A stretch of 19,327 nucleotides of DNA from UBA3263 sp964549975 (GTDB lineage: Bacteria; Bacteroidota; Bacteroidia; Bacteroidales; Muribaculaceae), in assembly GCA_964549975.1 (NCBI GenBank), contig CAZJWM010000034.1, positions 1 through 19,327 on the forward strand, in the 5' to 3' direction. The translations under genes and the position numbers were made by a program. This document shows, in pieces, positions 12,669-19,327 of this stretch. The notes below the pieces were generated by a model. It was not told the origin of the DNA, did no database searches, and saw nothing but the letters and a program-made list of their open reading frames with translations. Positions within the stretch are counted from its first letter, which is position 1; every line of letters begins with the position of its first letter.

Positions 12669-14381
12669 ATGCGTAAAAACATTAAACCATCATCTATTGC
12701 ACGCGCCATGCACCACTGTGTGCTGGCGCTTGCCTTTGGTGCATCTGCCTCCTTGGGGGCTCATGCCCTCAACAGCGACGCCACGGCCGTGGCTCGCAAC
12801 CTCGACATTTTCAATGCGCTGATTCGCGAATTGCAGTTGAGCTACGTCGACTCCATTGATGCCAAAAAGACCGTGGAAGACGCCATGCTCTATATGCTTG
12901 ACGCCATCGACCCCTATACCACCTACTATTCCGCCGACAACGTGGAGGAGCTTAGCAGCATCTCCTCGGGCGAATATGGCGGCGTGGGTTCGCTCATTGG
13001 CAAACGGCGCGACGGCCGCGTGGCCTTCACCGAGCCGTTGGAAAACTCGCCGGCCTATCAAGCCGGTGTGCGTGGCGGCGACATCATCCGAGTGGTGGGC
13101 ACCGACACCATCCGCCCCGGCATCGAACTGGCCGACGTCACCGCCAAACTCAAAGGCACACCCGGCACCACGGTGAAAGTGGAAGTGACGCGCCCCTATG
13201 CGCAGGCCGACTCGCTGCTGACCTTCAACATCCTTCGCAGCAAGATTGCCACTCCCGCCGTGAGCTATTACGGCACCACCGGCGCCGATGGCCGCGTGGG
13301 CTACATCTATCTCAGCTCCTTCACCGACTCCGCCCCCGAGGAGGTGCGTCAGGCCGTGGAGGATATGATCAAAAACAAGAAAATCACCTCGCTGGTGCTC
13401 GACCTTCAGGAAAACCCCGGCGGCCTGCTTGAGAGCGCCGTCGACATTGTGGGCCTGTTTGTGCCCAAGGGCACCGAAGTGCTCCGCACCCGCGGCCGCG
13501 ACGCCGACAGCGAGAAAATATATCGCACCTCGCGTGCGCCCATCGCCGAGAAGATGCCTCTGGCCGTGCTCATCGACGGCTATTCGGCTTCGTCGGCAGA
13601 GATTGTGGCCGGGTCGCTGCAAGACCTCGACCGCGCCGTCATTGTGGGCGAACGCTCCTTTGGCAAAGGCCTGGTGCAATCATCGCGCTCGCTCCCCTAC
13701 GACGGCGTGTTGAAACTCACCGTGGCAAAATATTACATCCCCTCCGGACGCCTCATTCAGGCCATTGACTATTCGCGTCGAAACGACGACGGCTCGGTGG
13801 CCCGCACCCCCGACTCGCTGACCCACGTCTACCACACGCTCCATGGCCGCGAGGTGCGCGACGGCGGCGGCATCACCCCCGACTCCGTGGTGAAATCGCC
13901 TGCCGGCAACCGTCTGCTCTACAACATCCGGCGCGACGGCTGGGACACCGAATTTGCCACACGCTATGCCTCGCAGCATCCCACCATCCCCCCCGTGGGC
14001 GAGTTTGAAATCACCGACAGCATCTTTGCCGACTTCAAACGCGGCATCAACCCCGACGAGTTTAACTACGACCGCGCCACCACCACGGCCCTCTCGGCCC
14101 TGCGCACCACCGCGCGCAACGAGGGCTACATGAACGACGCCGTGGAGCAGCAACTCGACTCGCTGGAGCAGCTCCTGCATCACGACCTCAACCAAGACCT
14201 CGACCTCAATCGCGACGTGCTCAATCAGATTCTGAGCGATGCGATTGTGCGCCGCTATTATTTCCAACGCGGCGGAGTGGAAAACTCCATGCGCTTCAAC
14301 CCTCAGCTCATCGAGGCCGTCAAAATCCTCGAGACGCCAAAAGTCTACCAATCCATCCTTGAAGCTAAAAGAACTAACTAA
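12669..14381 (+). CDS. S41 family C-terminal processing peptidase
   Basis: This 570-residue periplasmic serine protease has an N-terminal signal sequence (about 1-34), a PDZ domain (about 95-190, GGVGSLIGKRRDGRVAF and SPAYQAGVRGGDIIRVVG) and the S41 catalytic core. GYSASSAEIVAGSLQDLDRA and SFGKGLVQ place the nucleophile at Ser308, the general-base Lys at 333 and the conserved Asp at 319, with the same spacing as in Prc/Tsp (Ser430, Asp441, Lys455). Such enzymes cleave C-termini of envelope proteins and can control murein hydrolases. The roughly 170-residue C-terminal extension is typical of Bacteroidetes CTPs. Co-transcription with a peptidoglycan-binding lipoprotein suggests envelope maintenance. 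Its end overlaps mfd. Confidence 0.93.
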   Translation: MRKNIKPSSIARAMHHCVLALAFGASASLGAHALNSDATAVARNLDIFNALIRELQLSYVDSIDAKKTVEDAMLYMLDAIDPYTTYYSADNVEELSSISSGEYGGVGSLIGKRRDGRVAFTEPLENSPAYQAGVRGGDIIRVVGTDTIRPGIELADVTAKLKGTPGTTVKVEVTRPYAQADSLLTFNILRSKIATPAVSYYGTTGADGRVGYIYLSSFTDSAPEEVRQAVEDMIKNKKITSLVLDLQENPGGLLESAVDIVGLFVPKGTEVLRTRGRDADSEKIYRTSRAPIAEKMPLAVLIDGYSASSAEIVAGSLQDLDRAVIVGERSFGKGLVQSSRSLPYDGVLKLTVAKYYIPSGRLIQAIDYSRRNDDGSVARTPDSLTHVYHTLHGREVRDGGGITPDSVVKSPAGNRLLYNIRRDGWDTEFATRYASQHPTIPPVGEFEITDSIFADFKRGINPDEFNYDRATTTALSALRTTARNEGYMNDAVEQQLDSLEQLLHHDLNQDLDLNRDVLNQILSDAIVRRYYFQRGGVENSMRFNPQLIEAVKILETPKVYQSILEAKRTN

Positions 14382-17300
14382 AGCACTGGCCGCCGACGGC
14401 CGTCAGAAAGCACTTGGCGCCGCATTGAGCGACGCCAAGCTTGTTTGTGTTCATTCCGTAGCCGGATCGGCCGCCGCCGTGATGTTGGCCATGACCCGCT
14501 GCCGCCAAACCATGCTCGTGGTGGCCGACGACTACGACGACGCCGGATATCTCTATCACGACCTTTCGCGCCTGATGGGCGAGAGCGCCGTGGCCATGCT
14601 CCCCTCCGGCTATAAGCGCCACATCAAATATGGCCAACCCGACGCCGCGCAGCAGATCATGCGCACCGAGGCCCTGGGTGCTCTCTACGCCCCCGAGTCG
14701 AAGTTGCGTTTCCTGGTCACCTATGCCGAGGCGTTGGCCGAACGCGTCTCCTCGCCGCAGGTGATGAGCGGCCACACGCTCAACATCAGCGTGGGCCGGG
14801 CCCTCGACCTCAAGCAAACCAAGATATGGCTTCGCGAAAACGGTTTCGCCGAGCAAGACTACGTCTACGAGCCCGGCCAATTTGCCTGGCGCGGCTCCAT
14901 CCTCGACGTCTATGGCTATTCGGCCGACCTGCCCATGCGCATCGACCTCTTTGGCGACGATGTAGACTCCATTCGCACCTTCAATGTGGAGACTCAGCTC
15001 AGCGAGGAGCGCCTCGAGAGCGTGAGCATCGCCGCCAACGTGGCTCAGCAGGAGCGCGGCGCCTCGTTGCTGGAATTTCTGCCGCCGGCCACCGTGATTG
15101 CCCTTCGCGGCTCCGCCGACCAACTCGCTGCGCGCGTCAAGGCCGTCGGCGAAGAGAGCTTCAGCGCCTCGGCCGTGATTGCCGACGAGGGCGACCCACG
15201 GGCCATGGAGCAGGTGGTCGACGCCGACGACTTTGCCCGCCGCCTCAAGCCGTTTCGCCGCCTTGTGTTCACGGCGGCAGCGCAGCCCGTGGCCGGAGCC
15301 GACGCCGTGATCGACTTCAAATGTTCGCCGCAAGGCATCTACCACAAGAATTTCGACCTGATCAGCTCCGAGTTCACCAAGATGCTCCACGAGGGCTATC
15401 GGCTCTACATCCTCTCCGACTCGCCCAAGCAGCATGAGCGCCTGCGCGCCATCTTCCACGACCGCGGCGACCAAATAGACTTCACCCCCATCGAGGCCAC
15501 CCTCCACGAGGGCTTCGTGGACCACGTGAGCGGCTGCTGCGTCTTCACCGACCACCAGATTTTTGACCGCTTCCACAAATATAACCTCAAGAGCGAACGT
15601 GCCCGCTCAGGCAAGTTGGCCATGAGTCTCAAAGAGCTTGGCAGCATCGAGCCCGGCGACTTCATTGTCCACGCCGACCATGGCGTGGGCCGCTTCTCCG
15701 GACTGGTGCGCTCCCCCGGCATCAACGGCCGCCAGCAGGAGATGATCAAGCTCACCTATCTCAACGGCGACACCATCTTCGTGTCGCTCCACTCGCTGCA
15801 CAAACTCAGCAAATATCGCGGCAAAGACAGCGTGGAGCCCAAGCTCAACAAGCTCGGCAGCGGCGCCTGGCACAAGGTGAAGGAGCGCACCAAGAGCAAA
15901 CTCAAAGACATTGCCCGCGACCTGATTCGCCTCTATGCCAAGCGGCGCCAGGAGCAGGGCTTCCAATTCAGCCCCGACGGCTATCTGCAGCAAGAACTCG
16001 AGGCCAGCTTCATCTACGAAGACACCCCCGACCAGCTCACCGCCACTCGCGCCGTGAAGGCCGACATGGAGTCGCCTCGCCCGATGGACCGCCTGATTTG
16101 CGGCGACGTGGGCTTTGGCAAAACCGAAATAGCCATCCGCGCGGCCTTCAAGGCCGCTGTAGACGGCAAACAGACGGCCGTGTTGGTGCCCACCACAGTG
16201 TTGGCCTACCAGCATTTTTGCACCTTCAGCGAGCGATTGAAAGATTTCCCCGTGAAGGTGGACTATCTCAGCCGTGCACGCACCGCCAAGCAGACCAAGG
16301 AGATTCTCACCCAACTGGCCGAGGGCAAAATAGACATCATCGTTGGCACCCACAAACTCATTGGCAAGACCGTGAAGTTTCACGACCTGGGCCTGCTGGT
16401 GGTCGACGAAGAGCAGAAATTCGGCGTGGCCGTCAAGGAGAAGCTCAAAGAGCTGAAAGTCAACGTCGACACCCTGACCATGAGCGCCACCCCCATTCCG
16501 CGCACCCTGCAATTCTCGCTGATGGGCGCGCGCGACCTCAGCGCCATCACCACTCCCCCGCCAAACCGCTATCCCATCGTCACCACCGTCTGCACCATGA
16601 CCGACGAACTGCTCTCCGACGCCATCAACTTTGAGCTCAGTCGCGGCGGCCAGGTGTTTATCATCAACAACCGCATTGAAGGGCTCTACACGATTGAGAA
16701 CACCGTGCGCCGCCTCGTGCCCGACGCCAAAATTGTGGTGGGCCACGGCCAGATGCCGCCCGACAAACTCGAAAAGGCGATTATCGACTTCCAGGCCAAA
16801 GACTACGACGTGTTGCTGGCCACCACCATCGTGGAGAGCGGCATCGACATGCCCAACGTCAACACCATCATCATCTACAATGCGCAAAACTTAGGCTTGA
16901 GCGAGCTCCACCAGCTGCGCGGCCGCGTGGGTCGCTCGTCGCGCAAGGCCTTCTGCTACATGGCCGTGCCCCCGGGAGCTCACATCAGCCCCGTGGCCCA
17001 TCGCCGCCTGCAAGCCATCGAGAGCTTCAGCGACCTCGGCTCCGGCATCCACATTGCCATGCAAGACCTCGACATTCGCGGCGCCGGCAACCTGCTCGGC
17101 GCCGAGCAGAGCGGTTTCATCGCCGACCTCGGATATGAAACCTATCAGCGAATACTCAAAGAGGCCGTCACCGAGCTGCGCACCGAAGAATTTGCCGACC
17201 TCTATGCCGACGAAGCCGACGCCGAAGAGCAAGACTACGTGGCCGACTGCACCATTGAGAGCGACTTGGAGTTGCTCCTGCCGGCCGACTACGTGCCGCA

Positions 17301-17700
17301 AGACCGAGAACGCATTGCCCTCTATCAGGAGCTCGACGGCATTGAGCGCGAACTCGACCTCAAGGCCTTTGCCACGCGTCTGGAAGACCGCTTCGGCAAG
17401 ATTCCGCAACAGGCCTCGGAGCTGCTGCGCGTGCCCCGTCTGCGCCGCCTGGCCCGCCGTCTGGGCATCGAAAAGGTGGCCCTGAAGCAGCAGCTGATGT
17501 ATCTCTACTTCGTCGACGACAGCAACCTGGCCTACTATCAAAGTCCCATGTTTGGCCGCATCCTGCAATATGTGCAGCAAAACGTGCGCCGCTGCAAAAT
17601 CCGCGAACGTGCCGGCAAGCGTAGCATCTCCATTGCCAACGTGGAGAGCGTGGAGGCCGCCGTGGAAATCCTGCAATCCATCCTCGAAATTAAAATATGA
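14359..17700 (+). CDS. mfd: Transcription-repair coupling factor Mfd
   Basis: From a TTG at 14359 this is a 1113-residue protein. Mfd removes stalled RNA polymerase from DNA lesions and recruits UvrA. Visible in order are a UvrB-like N-terminal module, the RNA-polymerase-interaction entry (SIEPGDFIVHADHGVGRFSG, about 430-450), Walker A GDVGFGKT (582-589), DEEQ (683-686), TMSATPIPRTL, and helicase motif VI QLRGRVGRSSRKAF (from 852), then a C-terminal TRCF domain. The only in-frame ATG (14239) would add 40 residues read as a shadow of the S41 gene and lacking Mfd character. The TTG fits the family length (about 1110-1150) and overlaps the S41 stop by 23 bases. The start is the uncertain part. 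Confidence 0.93.
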   Translation: MKLKELTKALAADGRQKALGAALSDAKLVCVHSVAGSAAAVMLAMTRCRQTMLVVADDYDDAGYLYHDLSRLMGESAVAMLPSGYKRHIKYGQPDAAQQIMRTEALGALYAPESKLRFLVTYAEALAERVSSPQVMSGHTLNISVGRALDLKQTKIWLRENGFAEQDYVYEPGQFAWRGSILDVYGYSADLPMRIDLFGDDVDSIRTFNVETQLSEERLESVSIAANVAQQERGASLLEFLPPATVIALRGSADQLAARVKAVGEESFSASAVIADEGDPRAMEQVVDADDFARRLKPFRRLVFTAAAQPVAGADAVIDFKCSPQGIYHKNFDLISSEFTKMLHEGYRLYILSDSPKQHERLRAIFHDRGDQIDFTPIEATLHEGFVDHVSGCCVFTDHQIFDRFHKYNLKSERARSGKLAMSLKELGSIEPGDFIVHADHGVGRFSGLVRSPGINGRQQEMIKLTYLNGDTIFVSLHSLHKLSKYRGKDSVEPKLNKLGSGAWHKVKERTKSKLKDIARDLIRLYAKRRQEQGFQFSPDGYLQQELEASFIYEDTPDQLTATRAVKADMESPRPMDRLICGDVGFGKTEIAIRAAFKAAVDGKQTAVLVPTTVLAYQHFCTFSERLKDFPVKVDYLSRARTAKQTKEILTQLAEGKIDIIVGTHKLIGKTVKFHDLGLLVVDEEQKFGVAVKEKLKELKVNVDTLTMSATPIPRTLQFSLMGARDLSAITTPPPNRYPIVTTVCTMTDELLSDAINFELSRGGQVFIINNRIEGLYTIENTVRRLVPDAKIVVGHGQMPPDKLEKAIIDFQAKDYDVLLATTIVESGIDMPNVNTIIIYNAQNLGLSELHQLRGRVGRSSRKAFCYMAVPPGAHISPVAHRRLQAIESFSDLGSGIHIAMQDLDIRGAGNLLGAEQSGFIADLGYETYQRILKEAVTELRTEEFADLYADEADAEEQDYVADCTIESDLELLLPADYVPQDRERIALYQELDGIERELDLKAFATRLEDRFGKIPQQASELLRVPRLRRLARRLGIEKVALKQQLMYLYFVDDSNLAYYQSPMFGRILQYVQQNVRRCKIRERAGKRSISIANVESVEAAVEILQSILEIKI

Positions 17701-18521
17701 ACCTGAAAAAACTCTTTTCCGCCGCCCTCACGGCGTCGGCCTTTGCCCTTGGCGCACAAGCCGCCACGGTTGACACTCTGCAAGTGCAGTCCACACACGT
17801 GGTCTCCCCCTCGAAGGTGGTGACCATCACCCCCGACGCCGCCTCTCAGGGCCGCCGTTTCCCCACGGTGTATCTGCTTCACGGCTTTGGCGACGACTAT
17901 CGCTGCTGGACCATCATTCAGCCGCGGCTGGTGGAGCTGGCCGACCGCCTGGAGATGAACATAGTGATGCCCGACGGCCGCAACTCATGGTATTGGGACG
18001 TCGACTCGATGCCGCAACTGCAGATGGAGACCTACTTCGTAGCCGACCTCGTGCCCGCCGTCGACGCCGCCTTGCCCACCATAGCCGATGCGGCCCACCG
18101 CGCCATCACCGGACTGAGCATGGGTGGCCACGGCGCCCTCTGGCTCGCTTGGCGCCACCCCGACGTGTGGCTCCAATGCGGCTCCACCTCCGGCGGAGTG
18201 GACATCTATCCCTTTGCTGACAACTGGCAGCTGCCGCAACTGCTCGGCCCACGCGACCAAAACCCCGAGCGCTGGCGCGCCCACTCCGTGATGAGTCTGC
18301 TTGACCGCCTGCCCATCGAGGGTATGCACCTGATCATCGACGTGGGCAACGAAGACTTCTTCCGCCAAGTCAACGAAACGCTCCACGCCCGGCTGTTGGA
18401 GCGCAACGTGGCCCACGACTACATCTCGCGCCCCGGCTCCCACAACCGCTACTACTGGGAAAACTCCATCCTCTACCAGCTCCTCTTCTTCCACGAAACC
18501 TTCTCTTCAATTGAAAATTGA
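17697..18521 (+). CDS. Secreted esterase (alpha/beta-hydrolase, esterase D / antigen 85-like family)
   Basis: This 274-residue protein starts with a signal peptide (MNLKKLFSAALTASAFALGAQA). The alpha/beta-hydrolase elements are YLLHGFGDDYRCW (oxyanion region), GLSMGG with nucleophile Ser141, IIDVGNEDFF with probable acid Asp220, and RPGSHNRYYW with His249. This is the PF00756 esterase layout, which includes feruloyl and acetyl-xylan esterases and the antigen 85 acyltransferases; the substrate is unknown, but polysaccharide ester removal is common for Bacteroidales homologues. The ATG overlaps the mfd TGA (ATGA), so it is the last gene of that operon. The final codons (SIEN, stop) are encoded by a heptamer repeat array. 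Confidence 0.9.
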   Translation: MNLKKLFSAALTASAFALGAQAATVDTLQVQSTHVVSPSKVVTITPDAASQGRRFPTVYLLHGFGDDYRCWTIIQPRLVELADRLEMNIVMPDGRNSWYWDVDSMPQLQMETYFVADLVPAVDAALPTIADAAHRAITGLSMGGHGALWLAWRHPDVWLQCGSTSGGVDIYPFADNWQLPQLLGPRDQNPERWRAHSVMSLLDRLPIEGMHLIIDVGNEDFFRQVNETLHARLLERNVAHDYISRPGSHNRYYWENSILYQLLFFHETFSSIEN

Positions 18522-18559
18522 AAATTGAAAGTTGAAAGTTGAAAGGTAAGAGGTAAGAG
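18511..18559. repeat. Heptamer tandem array, seven units, containing the esterase stop codon
   Basis: TTGAAAA twice, TTGAAAG three times and GTAAGAG twice fill 18511-18559 without interruption. The stop codon TGA at 18519-18521 lies within the second unit. The unit and its orientation relative to the upstream gene match the array after the DMT transporter (10680-10742). Confidence 0.85.
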
Positions 18560-18721
18560 TGTAGGGCGGAGAGTAGCCGGATGGAGCCGCCGGGGGCGCC
18601 GAGTGTGCTGTCTTTCGGATGGTTATATTTCAAAACATTTTCGCAATGGAAAAGAGAAAAAAAGTGCCAGTTTCGTAACAAATTCATCCTCTGAAAGTAT
18701 GCAAATTGGAAATTTTTTAGT
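18560..18721. other. Intergenic region between the esterase array and the hsdR leader promoter
   Basis: About 160 bases without a credible gene. The first 45 bases are GC-rich and include GGCGG (18565-18569) and CCGCC (18587-18591), which could form a hairpin, but no T-run follows, so a terminator is not supported. The remainder turns AT-rich from about 18620, marking the change to the restriction locus. A minus-strand ORF here is judged a shadow. Confidence 0.5.
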
Positions 18722-18729
18722 TAACTTTG
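18722..18729 (+). promoter_or_regulatory. -7 box upstream of the hsdR leader RNA
   Basis: TAACTTTG at 18722-18729 matches the TAnnTTTG consensus exactly. No good TTTG lies 18-21 bases upstream (the nearest TTG, 18706-18708, is too close), so this may be a weak or regulated promoter. Transcription would start near 18733. Confidence 0.5.
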
Positions 18730-18732
18730 CGA

Positions 18733-18875
18733 GTACGCAACGGACAAAAATGTTTTGCTAATGACCACCACAACTAAAATATAACGGCAGTTATGCCGAT
18801 ACATATAGTCCCCACGATGTAGTCCGTTAAAGGTTTGGTCGCCTGCAAAGATGCTATGTCATGGGGATTTTTTTT
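18733..18875 (+). ncRNA. Candidate structured leader RNA or small RNA preceding hsdR
   Basis: The segment runs about 143 nt from the predicted start to a T8 run. Helices visible by eye are AACGGAC (18739-18745) with GTCCGTT (18822-18828), a small hairpin CGGCA-GTTA-TGCCG (18785-18798), and AGTCCCCA (18807-18814) with TGGGGATT (18862-18869, one G-U pair), immediately followed by T to 18875. The first and third helices cross, so they are either mutually exclusive or form a pseudoknot. GACCA (18763-18767) can also pair with TGGTC (18836-18840). It could be an attenuator controlling hsdR or an independent small RNA. I do not recognise a known RNA family. Confidence 0.45.
18809..18875 (+). terminator. 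Terminator-like stem with T8 just before hsdR
   Basis: TCCCCA (18809-18814) pairs with TGGGGA (18862-18867) and is followed directly by eight T (18868-18875). The loop is long (47 bases) unless an inner fold forms, so efficiency is uncertain. It ends 16 bases before the hsdR ATG, a position where it would attenuate that gene. Confidence 0.45.
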
Positions 18876-18891
18876 CATCGCAAGAACGAAC

Positions 18892-19327
18892 ATGAAATTT
18901 ACAGAAGCCACTCGTGTTCAGATACCTGCAATGGTACATCTCACAAGGTTGGGATATACCTATTTTGGCAAAATAACCGAAGATAAGGCAGGTTCGGTTT
19001 ATGACCCTGACACTAATATCTTGACTGAGGTCTTTCGCAGTCAATTTGAGAAACTCAACCCACACAATCCCGGTGCATGGGTTGAAACGTTGCGTGACAT
19101 TCGCAAAGAACTAAATGATGACGATCTTGGTCGTGGCTTCTACACTCGTCTGAAAACGGTTTCTCCATATAAATTAATTGATTTTGAGAACCCGGAGAAC
19201 AATACGTATCACTTCACAGCTGAGTTTACTTGCAAAAATGGTCAGGATGAATTTCGTCCTGATATAACACTGTTTGTAAACGGTCTCCCGCTATGTTTTG
19301 TAGAGGTGAAGAAACCGAATAACCACA
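18892..19327 (+). CDS. hsdR: Type I restriction endonuclease subunit R, N-terminal part (cut by window end)
   Basis: The frame from the ATG at 18892 stays open for 145 codons to the window edge. It begins MKFTEATRVQIPAMVHLTRL and contains the HsdR N-terminal nuclease core: Asp124 in FRPDITLFVNGLPL followed by Glu138-Val-Lys140 in CFVEVKKPN. This is the PD-(D/E)xK active site that cuts unmodified DNA. HsdR also has a C-terminal DNA translocase, which would lie beyond the edge, as would hsdM and hsdS if they are adjacent. The region is clearly more AT-rich than the mfd operon, consistent with horizontal acquisition. A structured leader with terminator-like stem precedes it. Confidence 0.88.
   Translation, partial: MKFTEATRVQIPAMVHLTRLGYTYFGKITEDKAGSVYDPDTNILTEVFRSQFEKLNPHNPGAWVETLRDIRKELNDDDLGRGFYTRLKTVSPYKLIDFENPENNTYHFTAEFTCKNGQDEFRPDITLFVNGLPLCFVEVKKPNNH

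Noticed and set aside
12690..14351. Minus-strand ORFs of 329 and 223 codons opposite the S41 protease
   Set aside because: Shadows of the GC-rich S41 gene, which has a complete PDZ and Ser/Lys catalytic site.
14239..14358. Upstream ATG for mfd adding 40 residues
   Set aside because: The extra sequence is a Ser/Arg-rich shadow of the S41 frame without Mfd character. A TTG at 14359 fits the family length better, though this stays unproven.
14374..16887. Two long minus-strand ORFs (400 and 426 codons) antisense to mfd
   Set aside because: Low-complexity His/Gly/Ala/Val-rich translations lacking motifs, mirroring the codon bias of mfd, which is unambiguous on the plus strand.
18565..18591. GC-rich hairpin after the esterase as the terminator of the mfd operon
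   Set aside because: Only a 5-bp stem with a long loop and no following T-run, so it is not convincing.
18370..18687. A 105-codon minus-strand ORF across the esterase end and the heptamer array
   Set aside because: Its middle translates the heptamer array (FNFQLSIFNFQL) and the rest is antisense to the esterase, so it is a by-product of the repeat.

Overview
The window looks like a chromosomal segment of a GC-rich member of the order Bacteroidales (a Muribaculaceae-like gut lineage is my best guess; family-level placement is inference). The support is the recurrent Bacteroidetes-type promoter (TTTG or TTG, about 18-21 bases, then TAnnTTTG) in front of most transcription units, the near absence of Shine-Dalgarno sequences, an Na+-pumping NQR subunit gene, and gene content typical of the group (lrgAB, secreted proteins with a YDLLGRR-type C-terminus, 21-residue leucine-rich repeats, an OmpA-like lipoprotein). 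A run of exactly 100 N shows it comes from a scaffolded draft assembly.

Layout, left to right. (1) nqrA on the minus strand runs off the left edge; a divergent, apparently leaderless gene for a secreted protein follows. (2) lrgB and lrgA (minus, overlapping) are divergent from tpiA (plus); the two -7 boxes form a perfect 11-bp inverted repeat, so the promoters overlap. (3) After the tpiA terminator, which also carries the next promoter, comes a 60-residue two-helix membrane protein. (4) A minus-strand operon rlmB - MATE exporter - FAD-dependent dehydrogenase follows in transcription order, with a C10/A8 homopolymer tract just before the MATE start. (5) A plus-strand abiEi-abiEii pair, a type IV toxin-antitoxin / phage abortive-infection module, is preceded by a long inverted repeat that is very probably its operator; it ends in a bidirectional terminator. 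(6) Two minus-strand genes follow: a secreted LRR protein with twelve indel-free 21-residue repeats, and an EamA/DMT transporter that is only apparently broken (a 100-N gap flanked by a 55-bp exact duplicate). Between them lie a palindromic terminator, a nonamer array and a heptamer array. (7) A tight plus-strand operon contains an OmpA-family glycine-zipper lipoprotein, an S41 processing protease, mfd and a secreted esterase. (8) The right edge holds a structured, promoter-to-terminator RNA segment of about 140 nt ending 16 bases before the start of an hsdR-like type I restriction gene, which is truncated by the window end.

How the genes fit together: most of the window is housekeeping (respiration, glycolysis, rRNA methylation, transcription-coupled repair, envelope maintenance). 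Two accessory pieces stand out, AbiE and the HsdR locus. Both are visibly more AT-rich than the surrounding core genes and are anti-phage systems. The least explained items are the hsdR leader RNA with mutually exclusive stems, the heptamer arrays that start inside the stop region of two unrelated genes, and the symmetric lrgA/tpiA promoter.
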